Notes: generated by a model from the sequence alone, not told the origin. 64,000 bases of DNA from Colletotrichum lupini (GCF_023278565.1 NC_064675.1:7874001-7938000); one strand, 5' to 3'; shown: positions 12,278 to 27,496, numbered from the stretch's first letter. Numbers and translations are program-made.

Positions 12278-14764
12278 CTTATTTTATATTAAAATTAAAG
12301 ATTTTTAATTTATAATTTAAATATAGTAATTAAGAAGTCGCTACTTCCGCTCTAAGTCTAGCAGCACGCCCGTTTAGGTATAGCGTCCTCGCCGCTTTAT
12401 ACTAATATACTACTAAATTACGCTTATAAATACTTTATTACACTAGCTTATAAAAATACTACCTCGTATAATCTATAACTTCTTCTACTATACCGCTACT
12501 TCTTAACCTCTCTATCCATTTTCTATTTAAAATATAAATACTAATATAGCTAACTAACTATCTTTATCGCTTAGCCTCGCCTCGTCGCTCTCTATTTTCC
12601 CTCCCGCCATAAATATATCTAAGTATATAACTAAACTAGGCCTACCCTCTTTACCTTAATTCGCCCAGATTCGCTATATACGTCTAATTATTAAGACTAT
12701 ATACTAAGCGTATATAGAGAATAATAAATAAGTACTCGGTAAGTATATAGTAATATTTTAATAACTCGGTATCCTAACTAAGCTAATAATATCCGTATTA
12801 ACACGAATACTTATTATATAACGATATAAACGATCGAATATAAAGCCTCCTAAAACTACTTAGTAAGCTATAATTACCGCCCCTATTCGGCTACTAGCAC
12901 GCCCTGCCTAACCTTTATTAACCCTATTAAATATATCTCTTATTTAGTTTAATATACTAATTACGGGTCTTAGGGATATATTAATAACCGTATATTATAT
13001 ATATCCGGCTCCTCGACGCTTTAGGCTTTCTTTACGTATACTTTATATTATACTTCGAGCACTATATTTTTTTAGGTATATCACTTAAATAGGAAGGAGT
13101 ACGACTAATATAATAATACCCCCTTTTTAAATCTTTATAATTACCTCTCTCCTTAAGCAAAAGTTTTATAATTTTATTACTAGTTAGTAACTCCGAGCTT
13201 TATAAAGGATTATAAGGGTAAGCTTAAGCTTTAAATTATATTTTTGTCCTTAGTATTCTTAATAAGTAAGTTAGGGAATAATAAGCTAAAGTTAAGAGGG
13301 GCTAAAGAAGTAGTAAGTATAACCTCGGATCCCCTTTATAAAATCGTAAGAGATTATCGGCACTCTAACGAATAAGTTAACTTTACTGAAATAAATAACC
13401 TTATATACCGGCTAGGATATATATATATATTATAAAGAGAAAACGTCTTAACTCTCTGCTTTAAGTATACTCTCTATTCTATTACTTATATTTATAATTT
13501 ACTAAATTTTCTTTAATTATATTAGTTAACTTAAATAATATCTATTTTTATTAACTATAGACGCCGGTAGTTAATCACTAAGTATTTAAAAATAAAGAAA
13601 ACCGAAGTATTAGTAAACGTCTCTCTATTATAAGGGAAGTCCCGATATAATTTATAACTATATCCTATACGTTCTATAGAGTAACAAGCCCTACTATCGA
13701 CCCTATTAATTTTATTTCTAAAGTTCGTATAGGACTAGTTAGTAATATCCTTAAAAATAGAAATAGTACTATTAGTAATATTATTAATAACGTCGGACTT
13801 AATAAACTTTCTTCTATCCCGGTCAATAAGCCTATAATATTAAATACGATAGTTAAGAATATAGCGGCTAGGATATTAGTAGCCTACTCTCTAATTAAAG
13901 TACTAAATATTATAGCTTTTTAACCCCTTATATTTACTAAAGCTTTAGATAACTTATTATTAGAGTTAGGCTTTATTAGTAAAATTAAACCTTATATAGC
14001 TAGCTCTGGGTAAATTAATAATTACGCTATATTTATATTAGAAATAACTTTAGAGAAGTAGAGCGAGAACGCTACCTCCCCTTTTAAACGGGAGTAGTAA
14101 ATCGATTTATTAAGTAGTTTACTAAAGAGCGCCCTTTTAGCCTAGTTAGAATCTTATTAGTTACCTAGGATTAGTAATAAGTAAACCCTATAGAGCTTTA
14201 GTAATATTATAGCTACTTTTAGTATATCTAGTTTTATAATATAATCTATTAGAAATAACTCGATATTTTAGGTATTATTACTATCTATTTTAATACTATT
14301 TAAGTAAAGGAGAAATAGTATTATACTTATTAATATTAGTCGACCTATCCCTAGCTAAACTACCCTTAAAACTATAGGAGTTTTTATTATTAACTAATAT
14401 TTAAGTAACTTAATAACCGAGGCTAAGCCTAAGTTTATTATTAAACCCTCTTTAACTAGTTAGGTATTATTAATTATACTTTAAGGGGTTAACGATTTTA
14501 AAACCATAGCTCTAATCTCCCTAACGGCTCCTCTATTTTTAACCCCTTTAACCTTATTTTTTCTATTTCCGGCTCGCTTAACTCTTACTCTTTATTAGTT
14601 TTATAAAATTGAGGCTCTTATTAGTAACTTTATAAAGATTAAGTCTAACATAAAAAGTAACGTTAATAAACGCTTAAACATATCTTTAGATAAAAATAGA
14701 CTATTTAGTAAGCGGAACTATTACTTAGACTCGTCTAGCTAGCTCGGTTATAAACGACGTAATA

Positions 14765-16770
14765 CCTATTTATATAAAGATTCCGTCCGGGATATAAGGG
14801 TATCTAAACGGTTTCGTAAATTATAAAGAATATCGAACTATATACTAAAATTTAAAGAATAGTTATAGTAAATTATAAAATATATAAAAGAGATTAGTAA
14901 TATAAGCCCTCTATAGTTAGAGAACGTATTATATAAGAATATTCTTATAACTTTCAATAAATTTTCCGTACCTAACGTACTATTAGCTAACCTTATTTTT
15001 AAGCGCGTTATAAAGGCTAAAAAAGAGATTATTTTAATATAATTTAAAAACGCTATTTACTATTAATACTAAAACCTACTATAGGTTCTTTAGCTTTCGA
15101 GTCCTTTATTACTTAAAGCGGGCCTTTTATAATTACTGAGGAGGTATAAACCGCGCTTTTTAAAAGCTAAAGATCGACTTTTATACTATTTAAAAAAAGA
15201 AAATAACTTTTTGTAAAAGGGTATTTACTGCAAGTTTTCTTACTAATTCTAGGGTCGAAGTATATAAATATTATAAGTTTATTATAATATAAAGCTAAAT
15301 TATTAAACTAAATTTGGGTTTTGCCTTTTTATTATTTTTCTAGGGGTTTTAAAACTCTTATAATATCTGCCCGCTATAATTCGTAAACGTTATTATAAGT
15401 AGTAAATAGCGTGCGCTATATTTAAAGTAATTTATAATTAAGCTAAACCTCTTTAAGAATAGTTATTTATATTTATTAACTAGTATTAAGACTAAATAAG
15501 TATATTATTAAATAAGCTTACGAAAGCGTTAAAATATAAAAGAATTAATAAGGATATTAAGACGTACTACTTATTATAACTAGAATACTTATATTTATTT
15601 TTAATAATAACTATCTAACCGCTTATTAAATCCTATACTTAGAAAAAAATAATTTATAGCTTATCTTATCGCTTACTTAAATAGTATCCGCTTTATTACT
15701 TAGTACTTCTCTTTAAGCATACTTACCGCTTACTAACTAGAATAATAAACGCTAGGGATCTTTTATACTATTTATTAACTTTATAGCGTCGCTATAAGCT
15801 TTACTTTATTATAATACCTAACGGCTCTACTATTATACTAAGAGGCTCGACCGCTAATACTAAACCTTATTTTATTTATATATATATACTACTTAGTCTA
15901 CTATCGTTTTCTAAGGTTAACGAAAAGCTAAAGTAAATAATTTCTAAGTTATTATTATAAATAGGTAGGAAAAAGTACTTTTCGGGGTTCGAAGACTATA
16001 GGGTTACCTAAACACCTTTTAAAAGCGGGGCACTACTTATATTTACTACGTAGTAAACCGTTTATTTAAAATATAGTAATAGCTACTCTTTATTATCCTA
16101 TTAAGTATTATAAAGTAATAGTATATTAGTCTCTAGCTTTTTCCTAAATTAACTAAATTCGCGGATATAGTAAAAATAATTTAGAATAATACCTAATTAG
16201 CTATTACCTTATATTTATATATACCGTTATTTTACAATATTTAATAAAAATCTTAATAGCCACGAGGCTAAATTTATAAATTTATACGTTTATTATTATA
16301 TTATTTTATATAACGGCGCGAGCTCTAGCCTTACTTAGATTTACTTACTTATCCTTTTTTACGGAGCATCCTTAGATAGTAATTAAGGCTTATATTTTAC
16401 TTTAAGAACTATAATATAGGAGATCTTTTATTCGTTTAGTAATTTAATATTTAGTACGAGGAAATGCGTAAGATATATTAATAAATCTATTATTATTAAG
16501 TTATTTAGTTAAGATATTACGAGTAAGTTAAGGGATAGGGCGCCGGTATTATAAATATACTCCCTCGTATAGTATAAAAGCTTAGTAAGATAAGTAACTA
16601 AAAAGAGGTAATAAAATAGTACGCGCTTAACCCGTTTAGTTACTATTATAAAAAAGCCTATTACTAAGTATTATATAATATATCCTAGCTTATATATAAA
16701 AAGCGAAGGTAGTATCGTAGAGACCTGGGGGTCCGGAGTATATCCTTTTATATATATACCGTAATAAATA
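14765..16770 (+). pseudogene. Long single-frame RIP relic of about 2 kb, unknown gene
   Basis: A single + frame can be read for about 2 kb without any frameshift. It starts near AAA GAT TCC GTC CGG and is interrupted only by TAA or TAG codons, most at places where Gln would fit. Coherent segments lie between stops, such as NGSTIILRGSTANTKPYF, SKVNEKLK, IGRKKYFSGFEDYRVT and TPFKSGALLIFTT. The length, frame integrity and stop type show that a sizeable gene was silenced by RIP rather than by indels. The family was not recognised. It may be a transposon-encoded or telomere-associated helicase-type gene, but no helicase motif was seen. Confidence 0.5.
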
Positions 16771-19700
16771 ACCTCTTATAAAATTATATTTTATATTATT
16801 ATTTTTAGGTTATTTATAAATAATAATTATTCTTATATATACTTCGTAACTATTTATAGCTTGCGGGTCTTGTTTAGTATTATTAAATAGGTAAAAAGAG
16901 AATATAACGCCGAACTTTTAAACCCTTACCCCCTTATATACTTATTAATAAATATAATAGCTATAAGAGCCTAGGATAAGTAGCTATATAATTTATTATA
17001 GTAACGATCCTATATAGGTATCGAATTTTATATATCTAGCGCATTAGGTAAGGAGCTAATTTATATTTATAATAGGTTAGCTAGCTAAGAAACGAGACTT
17101 TCTAAACCTCTAAGACCTTATATTACTAAGGATAATAAGTTATAATATATAAAAACTAAGTTATATTATTAGTATTCTTATTATAAAGTAGCTAGTTCGA
17201 ACCGTAGTTTAAAAAGAGGTAATTTAAACTATATAAACCTTTATATAAAGTATAAAAAGTAGGTTCTAATTATAGGGGGGGTAAGCTACGATTTATATAA
17301 GTATAGTTTATAAATAGCTTTACCTAGGCCCCTACCTTAAGGTCGAATTATATCCTAATCTTATATATACGTAAAATAAAGTATATTTCGTTAATAAGCT
17401 CGTTAATAATTCATAAGATTATAAATAGAGGGAGGGGAGAGGGTTTATTTTAAGTATATCTTTACTTATAAAACTAATAAACTACTTATAATATAGAGAA
17501 TAGAGGTATTATATTTACGCTTTTTATTTTTTTAGTTAACGAACTTTAATAGCCCTAAGGAATTATTCCCTTAATAAGTACTAAAGACTAGCTAAAAACG
17601 AATATAGTAATATTATATAAATGCTCTATAAAGGTATAGCTCGGGCTAGTTAATACTATACTAAACTAACTTATTACGTACTATAAACGGTTTATAAGAG
17701 ATTATAAATATTACTAACTTTTAATCCCTTAGATTAAATAAATAAGTAAATTATATATTATTTAATATATTTAAAATCCTTTACTATTCTACCGCCCCCC
17801 GAGGAGTACTTTATTATTCTAAATTTTTTTTTTTAATTTTATTATTAAGTTACTACTTTTTAAAGCCTTTCTTATTTATTTATATTTATTTAGTATAAGT
17901 TGCGCGAGTGGGGGGCGATATACTTTTATAAACTGCGCTCTTTTAAAGTCGATTACTATAATACCCTTAACCTCCTTACTAAATAATATATTTTCCCTCT
18001 TTATGTGATAGTATTTAATACCTAGAGCACGGATTTTATATAATAACTGCGTTTTTATAGTTTCTAAGTCCTTAACTTTATAATCCGTGCGCTTTATTTT
18101 ATAGAGATCCTGTCCTCTTTATAATAGAAATATTATATATACTATATAAACTTAGTGGTTATAGAAATAGGTTCTATTAATCGTTCGAAGGTTAATAGAT
18201 CTAAGGAAGACTAGTACGTAAACGCCCTAAATAGCTCGTAGACGCTTATAAATTACTACCTCGCGCTAAAGGTCCTTAATAAATACCTCTATTATACCCT
18301 TATTAATAAAGGTATAGCTATATATAAGTAAGCTTACTTTAAATAAGACTTTATAAGTACTACTCTATTATAAGGGTATAATTCTATAATCTAAGGACCG
18401 CTCGGGCTATTTTTAAAGAAGCCTTAGAATTTTAGTCCGGTTAATTAGATACTAAGTATTTATATATTATTAACTAAGGTAGTAGCCGCGGTTATTAATA
18501 AGCTTTTAATAATAAAATAACTTATTTAAGTACGCAGAGTTAGTTATATTACCTCTAATAAGCTTTAATAAGTACTTTTAAATATAATATAGCGTATATT
18601 TAAAATAGCTCTCTCCTCCGTTTTCATTACTTTATAACTAACGTACTAAAACTCGCTTATTATATCGTATTACTTAACTATTTTAACTTACTTAGTTTTA
18701 AAAATCCTTTTTATATACTCGTCGTTTTATAAAAGTAGGTATATTTAATACGTTACGTCTTAGCTCCTTATTAAAAGATTCGTTTAGGTCCCTCTTTATT
18801 TATTTTATTATATACTTATTTTTTATAAATCCTTACCTCTTCCCTTAGAGTAAATAAGGAGATCTATCGACGTTTTTATATACTTTTAATTCGTAGCCTA
18901 GCGAGCTATTTAGTAAATACTTTCTCTTATTAGGGATTAATCGTAGCGTCGTCTCGAAGTCCTCTTTTTATATTTTTAACTTATTAATAGCTCGATGTCG
19001 CTCCTCCTAGCTATATAGCCGTTTCTTACTTAGTATACTAAGGGCTATTAAACTAAAGGCTAAGTATTAAGTAACTATTATATAGAAGTAGGTATACTTA
19101 GGGTAGGCTTCTACCTCTATAGAGGGCTCTACTAAATAATATAATAACGTCCCGGGCTCGTATTAATCGATTTTTAAGAATATAATCGCTTTACCCGTCG
19201 TTAATAAGCCGTACTTAAGTCTATTTTTAATTATATAGTAATAAGTTTATATAATTATAGTTATAATAAGCCTCTTTACGTAATATTAAAATCGCATGTC
19301 TAGGTTAATTAATATTAAGATCTTTTTATAATTAATTACTTTTTAATATATATTTATTAAACAAAGACCGACGTAGAGATATAATATAATAAGTTTATAT
19401 TGTAGTTTATATTTAAAAACGTAAAGTATTAATTAGTTACTTAAGTTACCGTTAACGTTTTTAGTTTAGTAAACATAAATTTAATCGGCCCGTAATTATT
19501 AAAAATTAACTTTATAATTATATAGTATAAAGGGGGGTATTATTAAAAAGTTACGTTCTATAATTTCTAAAGCTACGTTACTAAACATATATGGGTAGTT
19601 TTTAAAAACGATTCTATTACTTAGATCGAACATAATTTTAACTTTTTTTACCTTCTTAAGCTTATTTAAAATTACTTTAACGGGGTCCTCGATACTATTA

Positions 19701-20034
19701 TATAAAAAGTACTCGAGGGCCTTTTTATTAGTAATCTTACGCTTCGTAATCCTATTTCCTAGCTTAGAAAGAAATAATAGGGTTTTAAAATAGCGTTTAT
19801 TAATAAGAAAAGTATTATAAAAAGTACTAAAAACGATATTTTATTAATATAAAAAGTCGGACTATAGCTGTAGAATAGTAAAATATAATTTATTATATAG
19901 ATTTATAATAGAGCCCTTAGAAATTAGTTTACGGTCTATTTCGACTATAAAATTAGTAAAAACGAGGGAATAATAAGTAGCGATATATTTATTAAGTAAT
20001 ATATATCAGGATTACTATTTTATAATATTAGCGC

Positions 20035-20160
20035 GTTCCCGTTCTTTATTAGCGCGTTCTCTTTTTTATTATTACTTTTTTTTTTTTACTACGGCGCGTT
20101 TTTATTCTTTCTTAGCGCGTTTTCGTTCTTTTTTAGCTCGTTCTTTTATTAATTATAAAT
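20035..20160 (-). repeat. 20-21-bp repeat encoding a basic Lys/Glu/Arg helix on the minus strand
   Basis: Repeated agcgcgttttcgttcttt units are visible on the + strand. Read on the minus strand they give KERAKKERKRAKKE, then a stop, then KRA. Such charged helices occur near the C-terminus of fungal pogo/Fot-type transposases and other mobile-element proteins. No DDE motif was located nearby, so only the repeat itself is claimed. Confidence 0.4.
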
Positions 20161-21849
20161 ACGTAGCTAGCTCCTTAGCGTTTATTATCTTATTGATAAT
20201 ATTTATAATAGATATAGTTAATAAGGTAAAGGTTTAAAGATTATATTTAGTAAACTATAGTACTAAAAAAATCCGATTAGCTAATAAGATATATCTTATT
20301 ATATTACTAAGTAACTAATTTAATAAAAAGCGTCGACTTACGTACGCCCCGTAGGAAAGACTATATAGAGTTTTATTAATATATAAGCTATATTCCCCGT
20401 CAATCCTATTTAATTATATTATAGTTTTTTAGCCTTTTTAAATCCGTTAGCTCTTCGCTAATATAAAATAAATAAAAGTATTTCTTTAAATTAGGCTATA
20501 TAGTCTTTAAGGACCCTAAAATTATTATTATTTATTTTATAAAGACTCCGCTAGGGTAATTATACTAGTTAATAGTTAGTATATCTTAGCGGATAATAAA
20601 AGAGAGGGTAGTTTATTTTACTAGCAGTTTTAGTAAGGATTCCCTATATATAGAGCTTATTAGTGAGCGGACCGGGTTTATATTAATACTTCGGAATTAA
20701 TTTTAAAGCGATACGAGATTAATAAAGAATTTCGTTTAATATATAAGTAAAGATATTTTTAATAATCGAAGGCGCGAACGGTTTTTAATTATATAAGTAG
20801 TCAAAAAGAACGGTAAACGGTTTAGTTAGCGTTAAGTAATATAAAAAGAGCGGTATACTAAAAATATATATCGAATAGGGTAATAAAGTACTCTATAGCT
20901 ATATATAGTAAAATAGGCTTTATTATAAGTATATTCCTTTATTTAATAATTACGTTATTATACTTAACCGCTACTTATACTAAATTAACTTTTCATAAAG
21001 CTTTAAGATTTTCTTTTTATATAGTCTAATAATAATTTTATTACCGGGATAGGGTAGGTCGCTTTTTTTTAAATCTTAGCCTAGGGGGTAGCCTCGGAGG
21101 ATTATAAGTTAATTAAATATACTAACTTAGCTCTAGACCTAAGGAACTTAGGCTTATTAAAAGACGTATACTTATAGTGCCTATTTTTAAAGCGGACTTA
21201 GATATATACGTCGGCTTTATATTATTATTATATTTATTTATAATATTATGTAAAGTTTTTAACCGCTTTATTATAGTTCTCGTCAGTTCTATCCCTTTTT
21301 CTCAGTAGTTACTAACGAAAAGTTATAATAATTTATTGAATAATACGGACTACGATAGGTACTAGCTAAGTTCTCTATATACTAATAAAATAATAACTCT
21401 ATCTTATTATAATAATAAAATTAAGGTTTTTAATATAGTTTATATAGTATAGTATTATATTATACTATATAATAATAAGTAAGTTATCATTTTACTCTTT
21501 TTAATATATCTTTTTTTAAATAAATATATTATATAAACGTACGAGGTATAAGTAGTAATAGAGTTACCTTTAAGCCTATTTTATAGTTATTAGTCTCTTA
21601 AGCTTTTATTATAGCTATTTTATAAGCGTAGTTAGATTAGCCTTTATTTTATTTATTTATAAGAAATTTAGATATAAGTAAGCCTAACTTTCGAGCTTTA
21701 ATAGCTATTTAAAAAGTTAACTTCGAAGCTAAAACCGTTAGCTTAGGATGGGAGGTATATACTAAATAAGGATCGGCGCTTTATTATTAAACGGGTAAGT
21801 ATACGGCTTTTAACTTTAAAAATATTAAGTATATAAGAGTAATATATAC

Positions 21850-22275
21850 TACGGCTATTAATATTACTAACTAGATTTATATTTATCCGCTCTACTATTT
21901 ATATTAGTTATCTTAAAAAGAACGATCTTACCTAAGGGCTATATATATAATATGAATTATATATTACTTCTTCTTAGTAACGTACTTTATCTTTTTAGAC
22001 TTAACCTATATAGGCCGGGCCTATAGTCGTTTTAACTATATATATATAACTACGATTAAAAGTATAAGAGTAATTAGTATAAAAGTTAGTTATAAATACT
22101 TTAAAATAGCTCTTAATTATACGCTACCCCTCGTATTATTATATACTATCCTAACCCGATATTTTAGTTTATAAACTAACTGCTATAGCTATTACTAGAG
22201 GTTTATAGAGACCCTTTAGAATACCTTTAAGCTCTTTAAATATTAAGAATATTTACGAGAGAGGAAGTAACTTAT
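21850..22275 (+). repeat. Dispersed repeat R1, copy a
   Basis: Shares recognisable blocks with copies at 63.6 kb (same orientation), 60.0 kb and 36.6 kb (inverted). Diagnostic strings are gctattactagaggttta near 22190, tattaagaatatttacgag near 22240, and agacttaacctatat near 22000. Orientation is given as read here. Coding content is unclear. Confidence 0.7.
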
Positions 22276-23390
22276 AATTAAAACTATAATATATACTACT
22301 ACCTTTATCCTATTCTCTTATCCTTATCTCTACCCTTTACTAGCTTATTATAATATTTATTTAGTTATACGATATAGGGTACGGTATTTATAAAAAGAAT
22401 AGAGTTTAGGGCTGGTACTAAGGTTATAGCCTAACTTAGAGGGGAGCGAAACGGATACGGAAATAAAATAATTAATAAAAGAGCGATTTATTATTTACGT
22501 TAGTTACTAAGTAAGATAGAGTATTAATAAGTTCGGAGAGTGCGGGACTTTCTTAATTAGTACGTTAAGAATACCTCGTTAAACTATATTAATTAAGTAG
22601 CGTTATATTTATCTTAAGTATATTAATTCTACTTACCGCGTCCTATAAAGATAAAAATAGGCTTATTATAATTTCGAAAATATCTTTATACTATGCTTAA
22701 TAAATATATTATATTTATAACGCTCTATTATCCTTATTTAGTTCTCTTTTAAGACCCTACTTTAAAGTTATACTTATTATTACCGCGCTAGCTTAATATT
22801 TATTTAGTTAACGGTAATCTTATTATTATTACTTTTCAATATAATTTAACTAAGATTTACTAAACTAATAATTAAGGCGTTTACTACCTCGACGCGCCTT
22901 AATACTAACTATTTATACTTAAGAAATAGAGTAGTAGACCTATAAAAGAGTTATTACTAAGCACGAGCTATTTAATCTCAGTTTAGTTAAATACTCCTTT
23001 ATATAACTATACCCCCTTAGTAAAGAGAGGATAATATTAGTTTACGTTATATTATTTATTAAGTAGTTATAAAATACTAGCTTTAATAAGCTACTTTAGC
23101 TACGTTACTATAATACTACGAACTACCTCGTACGTTATATATAAGTCGAAAGAAATATTATAACTAAGGTTATTATTATCGTATTACTAAGAGCGATTTT
23201 AGTTTAATAATAAAGAGTTTAATATAAAATAAGTATCGTTACTTTAGTTAATAACCTTAGCGCTACGACGTTATACTAAGTAATACTAAAAGCTAGCTAG
23301 TCCGTATATAAAAAGGCTAGCGTAGTTCTTAATATAGCGTAACTCTTTACTAAGTATACGTACTAGTCTTTACGCTCAGTATATACTTAG

Positions 23391-23440
23391 GAATACTTTA
23401 TATCGCTTCCTCTCTTATATACATTCTTAATATTTAATAC
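23391..23440 (-). repeat. Dispersed repeat R1, terminal fragment
   Basis: The string tatcgcttcctctcttata followed by cattcttaatattta matches the start of the inverted R1 copy at 59.97 kb. Similarity is lost within about 50 bp, so this is a truncated end. Confidence 0.5.
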
Positions 23441-24689
23441 TCCTAAATTACTAAGACGGCCCTTTTAAATATTAAGTAATAGTTATAATTACTTATTTAT
23501 ATTATAAGTACGGTCCGGACCGCGGCTCGTAGTACTTAACGCCGGATCTTTAAGAAATCTATTTAAAAATATCTATTTTTAGCTCTAAATAACGGCTATT
23601 CTCTACCCTTTAAGCGTAGTAGCCCTTATAATTAGACCGAATTAAAAACTTATCCTTAATAAGCTATATTAAAAAACCTAAAGTATATTATAAAGAGTTC
23701 CGTTTTATCTATATATTTTTTATATCCGATAAGAGCTTATATATTTAGTATTAAAATATAGGACTATTATTATAATAGAGCGTTAATCCTCTAGTACTAG
23801 TTATATATTATATAATCCTTTACTAATTCTTACTACTTAGTTAGTTTTTAAATATAGCCCGGACGAGCTATGTTTATTATTATTACTTAGTAAAACGCTA
23901 CATAAGGAGCTAATAACGTCCTAGTCGGCTTCTTTAATAACGTATATAGCCTTAACTAACTAGTTAGCCTCGGTTTACTTTGCGTTAGCTTTAGCTTATT
24001 TTACGTATTATTTTATTTTTAAAACGTCCCGTCTTTTTTAAAAAAGTAAGAGCTAGTTAAATACCCTAAGGACGTTCTGCTATAGCTCCGATAATAGAGC
24101 CTCGAACTACTTATAATTAGTAAATAGGGTAGACCGAATTACTATATACCGCGTCTTTAGTAATAAAACTATAAATAGCGCATAGCTAGCCTACTACTTA
24201 TATTAATAATATAAGTAAAAAAAGGAATAATACTTATTATAAAATAGCTCGAAGTAAATAGTATAGCTACGGACTTATTAAGGAACGATAGGCGCTATTT
24301 ATCCTAGCTAAGTAGTGAGCGGTTTAGTATTAGTATTATAAAGGATAATAATAAACAGGGAATAGTACTTTTTATTCTTATCCTAAGGTTTACCTTCGGA
24401 ATTATATTAAAGAGATTTCTTAGGCTTTTATTATTTTCTTATTATTACTTAACGCTTAAAAAGCTACTTATTGATATACCTAAAGGTAACTCGTTATATT
24501 AGTTATTAATACTTTAACGTTCGTTTTATTTAAGTCGTATTTTATTATAGCTATATTATATTACGGATTATATTATATTTTAGTTATATTAAGGCTTATC
24601 CCCGCCTAATATACTTAATAAATATAATATATTTAATATATTATACTAAATACGCGCGAGAGACCGTTAGCTAGTATAGGTTTATACCT

Positions 24690-24860
24690 AACTTTCTAAG
24701 ACCAAACTTATAAGTGGATTTTCTAAACCTATAAGTAGATTTTTAATACCTAATAGAGCGAATGCCTAGGCTAATAAGCGGGGTAAGCCCAGGGTTCTTT
24801 CTAAGCACTAACTTCTTCGCATTCTAAAACACTAATAATCGGTAATATATTGCTATCTAG
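24690..24860. other. Lightly mutated patch inside the RIP block
   Basis: Unlike its surroundings, this patch keeps several CA and TG dinucleotides (aagaccaaacttataagtgg, gcccaggg, gcactaac, cgcattc). It contains a 21-bp direct duplication near 24708-24750 (ttataagtggattttctaaa / ctataagtagatttttaata). It may be a junction between two repeats. No gene is seen. Confidence 0.4.
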
Positions 24861-27377
24861 GAGTATATTAAAGACCTACGCTACTACCTATATACTTATT
24901 AAAATAGAGTTAAAAAAGTAATAAATTACTACGCTAAGCGCTTAAGAATAAGTAAAAAATTCTTAAATTATAAGTCGCTCCTTTTATTATTAAGTATAAT
25001 AGTATCCTAACTTTATAACTCTCCGAAGCTTATAAAAATATACTAAGCCTATTTAAATCCCTTATATCGTTGCTTTAATCGAGACGAATAGAGCTAAATA
25101 CCCTCTTTCCCTTTTTTATAAAAATTAGAGCTCGGACGATACTTTTTAATTTTAATAACCGAACCCTTTAACGCGCCGCGCTACCGTATTTACTAATACC
25201 GAGCCTAAAAAAAGCGAGGATAGTATTTATTAACGTCCCGATATTATTTATATAATAAAATATAGAGTATTACGATGCGATTAGTTATAAATAGAGCTCT
25301 ACGTTCTTTAAGTATATTATATAACGTTATAAGAGCCGGAGCGAGAACTTTAGATTAACGCCCCTAATAAGTAATTAGCGTATATATTAAGTATTAAGTA
25401 TTATACGTACTTAGGAAAATATTAGCGTAATAAGTAGTACGTTCTAACTATTTACTTATACTAAGTTACTATAATTTAAAAGAATAGACGCTAAGATCGA
25501 AAAGTTATATTTTAAGTATTATAAGAGGGTAATATAAAAAGGACGAATATTATTAAAAGATCTGCGCAGCTACGCAATTTAGTAATAGTTACTAAATACT
25601 AATATAACTAGGGTAATAGAAATATTATATTACTTAATACTAATATTAAGGAGGCTTAAGAAAATAGTAAGTAAGCTTATTATAGCCGGCTATGTTATAG
25701 CCTCTAGTTTAGCTCGATATACGCTCTTAATTAGTAGAGGTTATTAGCGCTCGTATTTTATATTATTTTAATACCGTATCTACTCCTTCGTAGAGCTAAA
25801 CGAAGTTATATAGCTATATTATAATACGCTTAGTAAGTAAATAGTTAAACTAATAATAATAGCGCATCCTAATACTAAAACCTCCTTACCTCGTTTACTT
25901 ATATTAAAGCTACGAAAGAAAGGTCTATAGATATTAATAGTTCGCCCGAAACGTAACGTTCGTTATTTTTTTTAACTACTATAAGAATAAAGTTATTACC
26001 CGTTAGTACGAGTCGTTAACGTTAAGAATTATAAAATAGGCTATTTATAACGTAATATACTTTCGAGCTCTAAGTAAAACGGTAAGCGGCCGATAACTAA
26101 GTTAAACTATATAAAGTACGTAATATTTAAACGGTATAATACTATTTACTCCTTATTATTAAGCTTAATAGTGCAAAAGTACTGTTAGGATTATAGGAGT
26201 ATAATACGTTATATTATTAATATATAGTAATCTTAAGCACCGTTTATAGCTATTTGCGATATTAGTTACTTATTATTTACGTAGTAGATACTTTTAATAA
26301 GTTTAGGAGTAGGAATATTACCCTATAATGTATATTTCAATTATATCTTATATTATAATAGGGATTAAGTATAAGTTGAGTATATGCCTCGATTATACTA
26401 TATTTAGGTCTAATAAAACGTTAGACCTTAGCCGACTATTCCTAAGTTATAGCCCCTCGTTTAAATTACGACTTCTTCTTATTAAGCTAGCTTAGCTAGT
26501 TATTATAATATAATTCGGCTATACTTTTATTTTTTAGATTAATAAGACGTATAGTAGCGGTATTGGCTTTTTCGCTAAGTAATAATATCCGCTATTAAAA
26601 TACTTATATACCTTATTATTAAGCACTATATATAGCCGAATAGTATAAAGGTACTTATAAAGTATATAATAGCTAATACGAATTATATTCGTACGCTTAT
26701 ATTATTTAAAAGCTATTAGTAAGTAGGATACTAACTTTCTAAATAGTTATATAGACCGCCCGGAGCCGAAGACAGATTCCTTAAAGTAAATTATAAAGTA
26801 GCTCGCTAGTTTTACTATTATATATTATCCTATCTCCTCGTTTTTAATATAAATTAAAGGATCTAACTATTATTAAACGTTTAAAGAGGCTTATTATAGT
26901 ACGTTATAGCTTTTTATACTTTAAAAATATATAAAAAAAAGAGATAAAATATATATAATATTATATTTCTTATACTAAGTATATTATTATAGGCCTTAAG
27001 TACTATTAATAATAAGGTGGGGCCGTTAGTAATAGTTTAGTTATAATAGCTTCTAGCTTTATTCTAAATCAAGTTACTTATTTTTAGCTTTTATATTATT
27101 ATAATTAAGCTTAGACTAGGATATACTTAGGACGTTTATTTATAACGGTAAATAGGCTCTAACGGCCTAAGGATAGTTCTTTAGAAAACTCTTATATAAA
27201 TATATATAAAGCCCTAAGCTAATTAATAAGGATACGTTTTTATACGTTTATAAGTAATATTAGTTTCTATTTAAAGACTTAGTTATATAACGCGCTAAGC
27301 TAAAGTACGTTATTAATATAATTATTATAAAGAATTATAATTTATTAAATAATTTAAAATAATATATATTAAGGAAT

Positions 27378-27496
27378 GTATATAGGAGATATATATAGGA
27401 GATACTTTTAGAAGATGCCTTTAGGGGATGTATTTAGGGGATGCGCTTTAGGAGATATATTTAAGGGATGCTTTTAGGGGCTGCGCTTTAAAGGAT
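27378..27496. repeat. 13-bp minisatellite (9 units)
   Basis: Nine units with a consensus near gtatttaggggat, seven of 13 bp and two of 14 bp. They keep several TG dinucleotides (ggatgc, ggatgt) although the flanks are fully RIP-depleted. Confidence 0.8.

Noticed and set aside
18027..18090. Inverted repeat gcacggatt / aatccgtgc as a regulatory hairpin
   Set aside because: Only nine perfect pairs with a 46-base loop, in low-complexity DNA. This is expected by chance.
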